Below, in pieces: positions 1 to 6,955 of a stretch of DNA of 9,653 nucleotides. The notes beneath the pieces are model-generated. The model was not told the origin of the DNA and ran no database searches. It saw nothing but the letters and a program-made list of their open reading frames with translations. The stretch's first letter is position 1, and each line of letters begins with the position of its first letter. This DNA is from Actinomycetes bacterium (GTDB taxonomy: Bacteria; Actinomycetota; Actinomycetes; Actinomycetales; Cellulomonadaceae): positions 1 through 9,653 of the forward strand of contig JAEZZV010000267.1 of NCBI GenBank assembly GCA_023418375.1, given 5' to 3'. Both the position numbers and the translations under genes were made by a program.

Positions 1-5
1 ACGCC

Positions 6-314
6 ATGGCGGGACAGAAGATCCGCATCCGGCTCAAGTCCTACGACCACGAGGTCATCGACAGCTCGGCGCGCAAGATCGTCGACACGGTGACGCGCGC
101 AGGCGCGACGGTCGTTGGTCCGGTGCCGCTGCCGACCGAGAAGAACGTGTTCGTCGTCATCCGGTCGCCGCACAAGTACAAGGACAGCCGCGAGCACTTC
201 GAGATGCGCACTCACAAGCGCCTGATCGACATCATCAACCCCACGCCGAAGGCGGTGGACTCGCTCATGCGGCTCGACCTGCCTGCTGACGTGAACATCG
301 AGATCAAGCTCTGA
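6..314 (+). CDS. rpsJ: 30S ribosomal protein S10 (NusE)
   Basis: S10 sits in the head of the small subunit; in the family it also acts as NusE, pairing with NusB in transcription antitermination. The 102-residue product has the normal family length and reads as S10 from end to end: the IRIRLKSYDH start, the GPVPLPTEKN loop at about 38-47, the SPHKYKDSREHFE segment at 54-66 and the DLPADVNIEIKL end. It is complete, but only five bases precede the ATG, so its ribosome binding site, the leader and the operon promoter lie outside the window. In E. coli the S10 leader upstream of rpsJ is the target of L4 feedback; whether that applies here cannot be seen. rplC follows after 11 bases. Identification is certain. 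Confidence 0.99.
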   Translation: MAGQKIRIRLKSYDHEVIDSSARKIVDTVTRAGATVVGPVPLPTEKNVFVVIRSPHKYKDSREHFEMRTHKRLIDIINPTPKAVDSLMRLDLPADVNIEIKL

Positions 315-325
315 GGGGAATCGAG

Positions 326-988
326 ATGACGACCCTTCCCCAGAACCAGCGCGCCGTCACGGCGCTGCTGGGCACCAAGCTCGGCATGACGCAGGTGTGG
401 GACGAGGCCGGGCGCCTCGTCCCGGTCACCGTCGTCGAGGTCGGCACGAACGTCGTGACGCAGGTCCGCACCGACGAGAAGGACGGCTACGCGGCCGTGC
501 AGCTCGCCTACGGTCAGATCGACCCGCGCAAGGTCACGCAGCCCCTCAAGGGCCACTTCGAGAAGGCCGGTGTCACCCCGCGCCGCCACGTCACCGAGGT
601 CCGCACCACGGACGCGGGCGAGTACTCGCTCGGCCAGGAGCTGACCGCGGAGACCTTCACGGCGGGCCAGACGGTCGACGTCATCGGCACCACCAAGGGC
701 AAGGGCTTCGCCGGTGTCATGAAGCGCCACGGCTTCGCCGGTGTGAGCGCCTCGCACGGTTCGCACCGCAACCACCGCAAGCCCGGCTCGATCGGCGCGG
801 CGGCCACGCCGTCCCGCGTCTTCAAGGGCCTGCGGATGGCGGGTCGCATGGGCAACGTGCGGCAGACCACCCAGAACCTCACTGTCCACGCGGTCGACGC
901 CGAGCGGGGCCTCCTGCTCGTCAAGGGTGCCGTTCCCGGCCCCAAGGGCGGCGTCGTCCTCGTCCGCACGGCTGCGAAGGGGGCGTGA
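326..988 (+). CDS. rplC: 50S ribosomal protein L3
   Basis: L3 is an early-assembly 23S rRNA binder whose long loop reaches toward the peptidyl-transferase centre. The 220-residue product carries family hallmarks: LLGTKLGMTQVW at 14-25, the GTTKGKGFAGVMKRHGF block at 121-137, the extended HGSHRNHRKPGSIG loop at 144-157 and the VDAERGLLLVKGAVPG end. A GAGGGGAA ribosome binding site (313-320) precedes the ATG. In E. coli L3 the glutamine at 150, in the GQNQTP loop, is methylated by PrmB; here the aligned loop reads GAAATP and the position is Ala160, so that modification target is missing. As far as I recall, actinobacterial L3 proteins generally lack it. The stop lies one base before the rplD start, which suggests coupled translation. 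Confidence 0.99.
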   Translation: MTTLPQNQRAVTALLGTKLGMTQVWDEAGRLVPVTVVEVGTNVVTQVRTDEKDGYAAVQLAYGQIDPRKVTQPLKGHFEKAGVTPRRHVTEVRTTDAGEYSLGQELTAETFTAGQTVDVIGTTKGKGFAGVMKRHGFAGVSASHGSHRNHRKPGSIGAAATPSRVFKGLRMAGRMGNVRQTTQNLTVHAVDAERGLLLVKGAVPGPKGGVVLVRTAAKGA

Positions 989-989
989 C

Positions 990-1700
990 ATGGCTGAGTC
1001 CACCACGCTGACCGTCGACGTCCTCGACGCGAAGGGCAAGAAGGCCGGCACGGCCGAGCTGCCCGCCGACGTCTTCGACGTCCAGACCAACGTGCCGCTG
1101 ATCCACCAGGTCGTCGTCGCGCAGCTGGCTGCCGCCCGTCAGGGCACGGCCAAGGCGAAGACGCGCGGTGAGGTCTCCGGCGGCGGCAAGAAGCCCTTCA
1201 AGCAGAAGGGCACCGGCCGCGCCCGCCAGGGCTCGACCCGCGCGCCGCAGTTCACCGGCGGTGGCACGGTGCACGGTCCCGTCCCGCGGGACTACACGCA
1301 GCGCACGCCCAAGAAGATGAAGGCGGCCGCGCTCCGCGGCGCCCTCTCCGACCGGGCCCGCGCCGGGCGTGTGCACGTCGTCGAGGGCTTCCTCGGCACC
1401 GACGGCGCCCCGTCGACGAAGGCCGCGCTCGAGATCCTCGCGACCGTGAGCAACCGCCGCAGCGTGCTGGTCGTGCTGGAGCGGACCGACGAGGTCAGCA
1501 TCAAGTCGCTGCGCAACGCGCAGCAGGTGCACGTCCTGTGGGCCGACCAGCTCAACACGTACGACGTGCTCGTGTCCGACGACGTCGTCTTCACCCGCGG
1601 TGCGCTCGAGGCCTTCCTCGCGCGGCCGACCGGGCGGGGCGCGAAGGCCGTCGCCACGTCCACCGAGGCTTCGGCCCTCGAGGCGGAGGAGAGCAAGTGA
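990..1700 (+). CDS. rplD: 50S ribosomal protein L4
   Basis: L4 binds 23S rRNA and sends a long loop into the nascent peptide tunnel, next to L22. In E. coli it also represses the S10 operon. The 236-residue product shows the tunnel loop at about 58-92 with the conserved KKPFKQKGTGRARQGS motif (67-82), and the globular domain with the VLWADQLNTYDVL segment. I chose the ATG at 990 because AAGGGGG lies just upstream (977-983) and MAESTTLTVDVLDAKG matches an actinobacterial L4 start; an in-frame extension back to 927 would run through the end of rplC. The last 25 or so residues are an Ala/Glu-rich tail absent from the 201-residue E. coli protein. The stop overlaps the rplW GTG by four bases. Confidence 0.98.
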   Translation: MAESTTLTVDVLDAKGKKAGTAELPADVFDVQTNVPLIHQVVVAQLAAARQGTAKAKTRGEVSGGGKKPFKQKGTGRARQGSTRAPQFTGGGTVHGPVPRDYTQRTPKKMKAAALRGALSDRARAGRVHVVEGFLGTDGAPSTKAALEILATVSNRRSVLVVLERTDEVSIKSLRNAQQVHVLWADQLNTYDVLVSDDVVFTRGALEAFLARPTGRGAKAVATSTEASALEAEESK

Positions 1701-1999
1701 CCACGCTGAACAAGGACCCGCGGGACGTGCTCATCGCCCCCGTGGTCTCGGAGAAGAGCTACGGCCTGCTCGACGAGGGCAAGTACACCTTCGAGGTGGA
1801 CCCCCGCTCGAACAAGACGGAGATCAAGATCGCCGTCGAGCAGATCTTCGGCGTGAAGGTCGCGGCCGTGAACACGATCAGCCGCAAGGGCAAGGCGCGC
1901 CGGACCCGCTTCGGCATCGGCCGTCGCAAGGACGTCAAGCGCGCGATCGTGACGCTCCGCGAGGGCACGATCGACATCTTCGGGGGCCCGGTCGGCTGA
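1697..1999 (+). CDS. rplW: 50S ribosomal protein L23
   Basis: L23 lies at the rim of the peptide exit tunnel and, in the family, is the docking site for trigger factor and the signal recognition particle. Translation from the GTG at 1697 gives 100 residues: DVLIAPVVSEKSYGLL (10-25), a KYTFEVDPRSNKTEIK strand-helix (29-44), the basic RKGKARRTRFGIGRRKDVKRA loop (63-83, quoted in outline only) and a C-terminal TIDIFGG. I chose the GTG because GGAGGAGAG (1686-1694) is close upstream and the GTGA overlap with the rplD stop is a classic coupled junction; the open frame further upstream, back to 1538, overlaps rplD and has no L23 character. The stop codon lies in a small GC-rich hairpin, listed separately. 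Confidence 0.97.
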   Translation: MTTLNKDPRDVLIAPVVSEKSYGLLDEGKYTFEVDPRSNKTEIKIAVEQIFGVKVAAVNTISRKGKARRTRFGIGRRKDVKRAIVTLREGTIDIFGGPVG

Positions 2000-2003
2000 C
2001 CGG
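1988..2003 (+). other. Hairpin over the rplW stop codon
   Basis: CCGGTC (1988-1993) and GACCGG (1998-2003) are perfectly complementary around the four-base loop GGCT. The rplW TGA (1997-1999) covers the loop end and the start of the 3' arm. It shares the 12-base string GCTGACCGGCGA with the end of rpsS. No run of T follows, so it is not a standard intrinsic terminator. It may be chance in such GC-rich DNA, or a weak mRNA structure between rplW and rplB. Confidence 0.35.
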
Positions 2004-2028
2004 CGACGAGACCAAGGACTGACACGTC

Positions 2029-2865
<837 letters not shown>

Positions 2866-2880
2866 CAAGGAGCCAGACAG

Positions 2881-3162
2881 ATGCCACGGAGCCTCAAGAA
2901 GGGCCCCTTCGTCGACGGCCACCTGCAGAAGAAGGTGGACGCGCTGAACGAGAAGGGCGGCAAGACGGTCATCAAGACCTGGTCTCGCCGATCGATGATC
3001 ACGCCCGACTTCCTGGGCCACACCTTCGCCGTGCACGACGGCCGCAAGCACGTCCCGGTCTTCGTGACCGAGTCGATGGTCGGCCACAAGCTCGGTGAGT
3101 TCGCCCCGACGCGGACCTTCCGCGGCCACGAGAAGGACGACCGGAAGGCCCGCCGGCGCTGA
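2881..3162 (+). CDS. rpsS: 30S ribosomal protein S19
   Basis: S19 sits at the top of the 30S head with S13, close to the A-site tRNA and the intersubunit bridges. The 93 residues match the family in length and motif: MPRSLKKGPFVDGHL at the start, IKTWSRRSMITPDFLGHTFAVHDGRK around 31-56 (shown here in outline) and VGHKLGEFAPTRTFRGH at 67-83, with a basic RKARRR end. AAGGAG (2867-2872) lies eight bases before the ATG, directly after the rplB stop. The order rplB-rpsS-rplV-rpsC is the usual S10 operon order. Its stop codon lies in the loop of a GC-rich hairpin. Confidence 0.99.
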   Translation: MPRSLKKGPFVDGHLQKKVDALNEKGGKTVIKTWSRRSMITPDFLGHTFAVHDGRKHVPVFVTESMVGHKLGEFAPTRTFRGHEKDDRKARRR

Positions 3163-3168
3163 CCGGCG
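3151..3168 (+). other. Hairpin over the rpsS stop codon
   Basis: CGCCGG (3151-3156) pairs perfectly with CCGGCG (3163-3168), leaving the six-base loop CGCTGA, which contains the rpsS stop. The junction repeats the 12 bases GCTGACCGGCGA found at the rplW stop. There is no T run after it, so read-through into rplV is expected. A structural or mRNA-stability role is possible but unproven, and chance pairing at this GC content is a real alternative. Confidence 0.35.
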
Positions 3169-3197
3169 AGCCGTCGACACGAGAAGGCAGGACAGCA

Positions 3198-3602
3198 ATG
3201 GAAGCCAAGGCGCAGGCGCGGTTCATCCGTGTCACGCCCATGAAGGCCCGGCGCGTCGTCGACCTCATCCGCGGGCAGAAGGCGACGGACGCCGTCGCCA
3301 CGCTGCGGTTCGCGCCGCAGGCCGCGAGCGAGCCGGTCCGCAAGGTCGTCGAGAGCGCGATCGCGAACGCGCGCGTCAAGGCCGACCGGGCAGGGGAGGC
3401 GTTCGACGCCGGCTCGCTGATCGTCAGCGAGGCGTTCGTCGACGAGGGGCCGACGCTCAAGCGGTTCCGGCCGCGGGCCCAGGGCCGCGCGTCCCGGATC
3501 CTCAAGCGCACGAGCCACATCACCGTGGTCGTCGCCCCGGCGCCGACCAAGGCCGCCGTCGCCGGCGGCCCCGCCACGACCAAGAAGGGGAGGACCCGCT
3601 AG
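3198..3602 (+). CDS. rplV: 50S ribosomal protein L22
   Basis: L22 contacts all six domains of 23S rRNA and lines the narrow part of the exit tunnel with its long beta-hairpin, where macrolide-resistance mutations are known in other species. The 134-residue product shows ARFIRVTPMKARRVVDLIRG (7-26), the NARVKAD segment and the tunnel hairpin at about 84-105 with PRAQGRASRILKRTSH intact, so no resistance-type insertion or deletion is visible. E. coli L22 has 110 residues; the extra 20 or so at the C-terminus (AVAGGPATTKKGRTR) are low-complexity and basic. GGCAGGA (3186-3192) serves as the ribosome binding site after a 35-base gap. The TAG overlaps the rpsC GTG by one base. Confidence 0.99.
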   Translation: MEAKAQARFIRVTPMKARRVVDLIRGQKATDAVATLRFAPQAASEPVRKVVESAIANARVKADRAGEAFDAGSLIVSEAFVDEGPTLKRFRPRAQGRASRILKRTSHITVVVAPAPTKAAVAGGPATTKKGRTR

Positions 3603-4417
3603 TGGGACAGAAGGTCAACCCGCACGGGTACCGCCTCGGGATCACGACCGACCACCGGTCGCGCTGGTTCGCCGACAGCACCAAGCCCGGGCAGCGCTAC
3701 CGCGACTACATCCGCGAGGACGTGCAGATCCGCAAGCTCATGGCCACCGGCCTCGAGCGTGCGGGCATCGCCAAGGTCGAGATCGAGCGCACCCGCGACC
3801 GCGTCCGCGTGGACATCCACACGGCGCGTCCGGGCATCGTCATCGGTCGTCGTGGCGCCGAGGCCGACCGCATCCGCGGCGAGCTCGAGAAGCTCACGGG
3901 CAAGCAGGTCCAGCTGAACATCCTCGAGGTCAAGAACGCCGAGCTCGAGGCGCAGCTGGTCGCCCAGGGCATCGCCGAGCAGCTGGCGAGCCGCGTGTCG
4001 TTCCGTCGCGCCATGCGCAAGGGCATGCAGTCCGCCCAGCGCGCCGGCGCCAAGGGCGTCCGGGTCCAGTGCTCGGGCCGCCTCGGCGGCGCGGAGATGA
4101 GCCGGTCGGAGTTCTACCGCGAAGGCCGGGTGCCGCTGCACACGCTCCGCGCGAACATCGACTTCGGCACGTTCGAGGCCCGCACGACGTTCGGCCAGAT
4201 CGGCGTCAAGGTGTGGATCTACAAGGGCGACATGACGGAGAAGGAGTTCGCCCGCGAGCAGGCCACGCAGGCCCCCCGCGCCCCGCGCGGTCGCGGCGAC
4301 CGTCCCGACCGTCCGGCCCGCGGCCCGCGTCGCGAGCGCACCGAGGCCCCGGCCGAGGCGACCGCTCCGGCCGCCGAGGCGGCTCCCGTCGAGAACACCA
4401 GCGGAACGGAGGCCTGA
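3602..4417 (+). CDS. rpsC: 30S ribosomal protein S3
   Basis: S3 guards the mRNA entry channel on the 30S head and contributes to ribosomal helicase activity. From the GTG at 3602 the product has 271 residues. It opens with GQKVNPHGYRLGI, carries a type II KH domain with its GXXG loop as GRRG (82-85), and has FRRAM (134-138), whose arginines 135, 136 and 139 match the E. coli helicase residues Arg131, Arg132 and Lys135. The C-terminal domain holds SGRLGGAEMSRSEFYREGR. The GTG is supported by GGGGAGGA (3587-3594) seven bases upstream; the frame stays open back to 3095 but overlaps rplV and has no S3 sequence. Residues 221-271 form an added tail, first Arg/Pro-rich then Ala/Glu/Pro-rich, longer than the 233-residue E. 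coli form. Confidence 0.98.
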   Translation: MGQKVNPHGYRLGITTDHRSRWFADSTKPGQRYRDYIREDVQIRKLMATGLERAGIAKVEIERTRDRVRVDIHTARPGIVIGRRGAEADRIRGELEKLTGKQVQLNILEVKNAELEAQLVAQGIAEQLASRVSFRRAMRKGMQSAQRAGAKGVRVQCSGRLGGAEMSRSEFYREGRVPLHTLRANIDFGTFEARTTFGQIGVKVWIYKGDMTEKEFAREQATQAPRAPRGRGDRPDRPARGPRRERTEAPAEATAPAAEAAPVENTSGTEA

Positions 4418-4419
4418 CG

Positions 4420-4839
4420 ATGCTGATCCCGCGCAGGCTGAAGCACCGCAAGCAGCACCACCCCGGGCGCTCCGGCGCCGCCACGGGTGGCACCCAGATC
4501 GCCTTCGGCGACTTCGGGATCCAGGCTCTCGAGCCCGCCTACGTCACGAACCGGCAGATCGAGGCGGCCCGTATCGCCATGACCCGCCACATCAAGCGTG
4601 GCGGCAAGGTCTGGATCAACATCTACCCGGACCGTCCCATCACGAAGAAGCCCGCCGAGACCCGCATGGGCTCCGGCAAGGGCTCGCCCGAGTGGTGGGT
4701 GGCCAACGTCAAGCCCGGCCGCGTCATGTTCGAGCTCGCCGGCGTCCCGGAGCCCCTGGCCCGCGAGGCCATGCGCCGTGCGATGCACAAGCTCCCGATG
4801 AAGTGCCGGTTCATCGTGCGTGAGGGGAGTGCCGTCTGA
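4420..4839 (+). CDS. rplP: 50S ribosomal protein L16
   Basis: L16 lies between the central protuberance and the peptidyl-transferase centre and helps to position tRNA. The 139-residue product has the MLIPRRLKHRKQHH start, GDFGIQALEPAYVTNRQIEAAR (30-51, in outline), PDRPITKKP (70-78), RMGSGKGSPEWWVA (82-95) and KLPMKCRFIVRE. Arg82 lines up with E. coli Arg81, the residue hydroxylated there by the oxygenase RoxA/YcfD; whether that happens here is unknown. GGAGG (4408-4412) lies seven bases before the ATG, inside the end of rpsC. The TGATG junction at 4837-4841 overlaps its stop with the rpmC start by one base. Confidence 0.99.
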   Translation: MLIPRRLKHRKQHHPGRSGAATGGTQIAFGDFGIQALEPAYVTNRQIEAARIAMTRHIKRGGKVWINIYPDRPITKKPAETRMGSGKGSPEWWVANVKPGRVMFELAGVPEPLAREAMRRAMHKLPMKCRFIVREGSAV

Positions 4840-5078
4840 TGGCCATCGGTTCGAAGGCTCTCCTGCCCGACCAGCTGGACGGGATGGACGACGACGCCCT
4901 GGCGGCGGAGCTCAAGAAGGCCAAGGAGGAGCTGTTCAACCTGCGGTTCCAGTCCGCGACCGGACAGCTCGAGAGCCACGGCCGACTGAAGGCCGTGCGT
5001 CGCGACATCGCGCGGATCTACACGATCCTGCGTGAGCGCGAGCTCGGCATCCGCACCGCACCGACCCCGGCGGAGTGA
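4839..5078 (+). CDS. rpmC: 50S ribosomal protein L29
   Basis: L29 is a small two-helix protein at the tunnel exit beside L23. The 79 residues contain the first helix with ELKKAKEELFNLRFQSATGQLE (24-45, in outline) and the second helix with RLKAVRRDIARIYTILRERELGI (49-71, in outline), the standard L29 pattern. It is a little longer than the 63 residues of E. coli, with about 15 extra N-terminal residues and a short TAPTPAE tail. The ATG is preceded by GAGGGGAG (4822-4829), which lies in the end of rplP. rpsQ begins eight bases after its stop. Confidence 0.98.
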   Translation: MAIGSKALLPDQLDGMDDDALAAELKKAKEELFNLRFQSATGQLESHGRLKAVRRDIARIYTILRERELGIRTAPTPAE

Positions 5079-5086
5079 AGGCAGAG

Positions 5087-5362
5087 ATGAGCGAGACGAT
5101 CACCACCGAGGCCCGGCCGTACCGCAAGACGCGGCGCGGCTACGTGGTCAGCGACAAGATGGACAAGACCGTCGTGGTCGAGGTCGAGGACCGGGTCAAG
5201 CACCCGCTCTACGGCAAGGTCATGCGGCGTACGAGCAAGGTCAAGGTGCACGACGAGGCAAACGCGGCCGGCGTCGGCGACCTGATCCTGATCATGGAGA
5301 CCCGCCCGCTGTCGGCGACCAAGCGCTGGCGGCTCGTGGAGATCCTGGAGAAGGCGAAGTAG
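5087..5362 (+). CDS. rpsQ: 30S ribosomal protein S17
   Basis: S17 is a primary 16S rRNA binder of the small-subunit body with an OB fold. From the ATG at 5087 it has 91 residues: RKTRRGYVVSDKMDKTVVVEV (13-33, in outline), HPLYGKVMRRTSKVKVHDE (39-57) and ETRPLSATKRWRLVEILEKAK at the end, all typical. I preferred this ATG to an in-frame GTG at 5075 because GAAGG (5077-5081) lies five bases before it, whereas the GGCGGAG ahead of the GTG touches the start codon, and because MSET is a natural actinobacterial S17 start. The GTG would add four residues. It is the last gene of the S10 half and is followed by the largest gap of the window. Confidence 0.96.
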   Translation: MSETITTEARPYRKTRRGYVVSDKMDKTVVVEVEDRVKHPLYGKVMRRTSKVKVHDEANAAGVGDLILIMETRPLSATKRWRLVEILEKAK

Positions 5363-5480
5363 TCGTCCAGCCCGGCCGGGCGGCGCGCCGCCCCGACCGC
5401 CAGACCACCATCCGTTCGGCAAGGCTCGCCCGGCCTGAGGGCTGCCGCGAGAACCAGCACGACGACAGGAGTTCGAGGAC
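5363..5480 (+). other. S10/spc junction, 118-base noncoding gap
   Basis: This is the longest noncoding stretch and lies where the S10 operon ends and the spc operon begins in E. coli. Its first third is nearly pure G+C with two overlapping palindromes, described separately. The rest has no sequence resembling a sigma70-type -35/-10 pair; I found no TANNNT box. CAGGAG (5466-5471) and GAGGA (5475-5479) before the rplN ATG can serve as ribosome binding sites. No convincing short coding frame was seen. A separate spc promoter or a processing site here is possible from position alone but not shown by sequence. Confidence 0.6.
5370..5393 (+). repeat. Two overlapping GC palindromes after rpsQ
   Basis: GCCCGGCCGGGC (5370-5381) and GGGCGGCGCGCCGCCC (5378-5393) are each perfect inverted repeats and share four bases, so they are mutually exclusive as hairpins. 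As RNA the second could form a six-pair stem with a CGCG loop eight bases after the rpsQ region ends. No T run follows, so it lacks the usual mark of an intrinsic terminator. It could be a pause or 3'-end stabilising structure, or a product of high GC content. Confidence 0.5.
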
Positions 5481-5849
5481 ATGATCCAGCAGGAGACGCG
5501 ACTGAAGGTCGCCGACAACACGGGTGCGAAGCAGATCCTCTGCATCCGTGTGCTCGGCGGTTCCGGGCGTCGCTACGCCGGCATCGGCGACATCATCGTC
5601 GCCACCGTCAAGGACGCGATCCCCGGCGGGAACGTCAAGAAGGGCGACGTGGTCAAGGCCGTCGTCGTGCGCACGACCAAGGAGCGGCGTCGGCCGGACG
5701 GCTCGTACATCAAGTTCGACGAGAACGCGGCCGTCATCCTCAAGGGCGACAACGAGCCCCGCGGGACGCGCATCTTCGGCCCGGTGGGCCGCGAGCTGCG
5801 GGACAAGCGCTTCATGAAGATCATCTCGCTGGCCCCGGAGGTGCTGTGA
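5481..5849 (+). CDS. rplN: 50S ribosomal protein L14
   Basis: L14 is on the interface side of the large subunit, forms intersubunit bridges and is the landing site of the silencing factor RsfS in the family. The 122-residue length is exactly that typical of bacterial L14. It reads MIQQETRLKVADNTGAKQ (1-18), IRVLGGSGRRYAGIGDIIVATVKDA in outline at 22-46, VVVRTTKERRRPDGSYIKFDEN in outline at 61-82 and GTRIFGPVGRELR (95-107). As first gene of the spc half it follows the 118-base gap. Its stop overlaps the rplX ATG by one base (TGATG). Confidence 0.99.
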   Translation: MIQQETRLKVADNTGAKQILCIRVLGGSGRRYAGIGDIIVATVKDAIPGGNVKKGDVVKAVVVRTTKERRRPDGSYIKFDENAAVILKGDNEPRGTRIFGPVGRELRDKRFMKIISLAPEVL

Positions 5850-6193
5850 TGGCGAAGATCAAGAAGGGCGACCTCGTCGTCGTCATCGCGGGCCGGGACC
5901 GCGGCAAGCAGGGACGTGTCCTCGAGGTGCTGACCGAGAAGGACCGCGTCGTGGTCGAGGGCGTGCAGCGCATGACCAAGCACGTCAAGGCCGGCCGCAC
6001 GAACCGCGGCACCCGTACCGGCGGCATCGAGACCGTCGAGGCCCCCATCCACGTCAGCAACGTGATGCTGGTCGACCCGGAGACCAAGAAGGGCACCCGG
6101 GTGGGCTACCGCACCGAGGAGATCGAGCGCGACGGGCGCACCCGGACCGTCCGGGTCCGCGTGGCCAAGCGTTCCGGTAAGGACATCGCATGA
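5849..6193 (+). CDS. rplX: 50S ribosomal protein L24
   Basis: L24 is one of the two assembly-initiator proteins of the 50S subunit and binds the 5' end of 23S rRNA near the tunnel exit. The 114-residue product has a clear KOW motif at about 4-30 (KKGDLVVVIAGRDRGKQGRV) and the VEGVQRMTKHVKAG segment (36-49), then a charged C-terminal region (EEIERDGRTRTVRVRVAKRSGK) that is longer than in E. coli. I chose the ATG at 5849 over the GTG at 5846 because GGAGGTG (5837-5843) sits five bases before the ATG but only two before the GTG, and because MAKIKKGD is the expected start. Its TGA overlaps the rplE ATG by four bases. Confidence 0.98.
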   Translation: MAKIKKGDLVVVIAGRDRGKQGRVLEVLTEKDRVVVEGVQRMTKHVKAGRTNRGTRTGGIETVEAPIHVSNVMLVDPETKKGTRVGYRTEEIERDGRTRTVRVRVAKRSGKDIA

Positions 6194-6762
6194 GTGACAC
6201 GACGGTCGCCCCGCGCACCGCGCCGCGGCTGAAGGCTCGCTACCAGGCGGAGATCCTCCCCGCGCTGCGCGAGGAGTTCGGCTTCACGAACGTCAACCAG
6301 GTCCCGAGGCTGGTCAAGGTCGTCGTGAACATGGGCGTCGGCGAGGCCGCGCGCGACTCGAAGCTCATCGAGGGCGCCGTCCGCGACCTGACGACCATCA
6401 CCGGCCAGAAGCCGCAGGTCACCAAGGCCCGCAAGTCCATCGCGCAGTTCAAGCTGCGTGAGGGCATGCCGATCGGCGCGCACACCACGCTGCGCGGCGA
6501 CCGCATGTGGGAGTTCGTGGACCGGCTGATCACGCTGGCGCTGCCCCGGATCCGCGACTTCCGCGGCCTGTCGGCCCAGCAGTTCGACGGCCAGGGCAAC
6601 TACACGTTCGGCCTCACCGAGCAGGTGATGTTCCACGAGATCGACCCCGACCGGATCGACCGGGTGCGCGGCATGGACATCACCCTCGTGACGACGGCCT
6701 CCACCGACGACGAGGGCCGTTCGCTGCTCCGCCGTCTCGGCTTCCCCTTCAAGGAGGACTGA
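6190..6762 (+). CDS. rplE: 50S ribosomal protein L5
   Basis: L5 joins L18 in binding 5S rRNA in the central protuberance and contacts P-site tRNA. The 190-residue protein shows VVVNMGVGEAARDSKLIE (44-61), GQKPQVTKARKSIAQFKLREG in outline at 72-92, PIGAHTTLRG (94-103) and the FRGLSAQQFDGQGNYTFGLTEQ region (124-145, in outline), all family hallmarks. The first ten or so residues (SDTTVAPRT) are a small addition to the E. coli form. The ATGA overlap with rplX suggests coupling. In E. coli the S8 repressor site lies at this rplX-rplE boundary; I saw no comparable structure here, while one is present before rpsH. The stop is one base from the next start. Confidence 0.99.
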   Translation: MSDTTVAPRTAPRLKARYQAEILPALREEFGFTNVNQVPRLVKVVVNMGVGEAARDSKLIEGAVRDLTTITGQKPQVTKARKSIAQFKLREGMPIGAHTTLRGDRMWEFVDRLITLALPRIRDFRGLSAQQFDGQGNYTFGLTEQVMFHEIDPDRIDRVRGMDITLVTTASTDDEGRSLLRRLGFPFKED

Positions 6763-6763
6763 C

Positions 6764-6949
6764 ATGGCGAAGACCGCCCTGATCAACAAGGCGGCGCGGA
6801 AGCAGAAGTTCGCCGTCCGTGCCTACAGCCGGTGCCAGAAGTGCGGCCGTCCGCGCGCCGTGTACCGGAAGTTCGGCCTCTGCCGCATCTGCGTGCGCGA
6901 GATGGCGCACCGCGGCGAGCTCCCCGGCGTCACCAAGAGCAGCTGGTAA
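6764..6949 (+). CDS. rpsZ: 30S ribosomal protein S14, type Z (zinc-binding)
   Basis: S14 is a late-binding protein of the 30S head, beside S3, S10 and S19. The 61-residue form seen here is the short zinc-ribbon type: Cys24-x2-Cys27 and Cys40-x2-Cys43 are all present (YSRCQKCGRPRAVYRKFGLC in outline). The E. coli form is longer, about 101 residues, and lacks these cysteines. Actinobacteria often have a second, cysteine-free rpsN copy under zinc control elsewhere; none is in this window. AAGGAGGA (6751-6758) is a near-perfect ribosome binding site inside the end of rplE. The gene may also be named rpsN. It is followed by a 55-base gap with the hairpin described next. Confidence 0.98.
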   Translation: MAKTALINKAARKQKFAVRAYSRCQKCGRPRAVYRKFGLCRICVREMAHRGELPGVTKSSW

Positions 6950-6955
6950 CCACTA

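Noticed and set aside
3095..3601. In-frame N-terminal extension of S3
   Set aside because: It overlaps rpsS and rplV in another frame and has no S3 sequence; the GTG at 3602 with GGGGAGGA upstream explains the gene.
5075..5362. GTG start at 5075 for rpsQ
   Set aside because: The purine-rich stretch before it touches the start codon, while the ATG at 5087 has GAAGG at good spacing and a typical S17 beginning.
5378..5393. Intrinsic terminator after rpsQ
   Set aside because: The stem is strong but no T-rich run follows, so a terminator call is not supported by sequence.
5840..6260. E. coli-style S8 operator at the rplX-rplE boundary
   Set aside because: I found no hairpin with the GAUAC core around the rplE start; the only clear candidate lies before rpsH.
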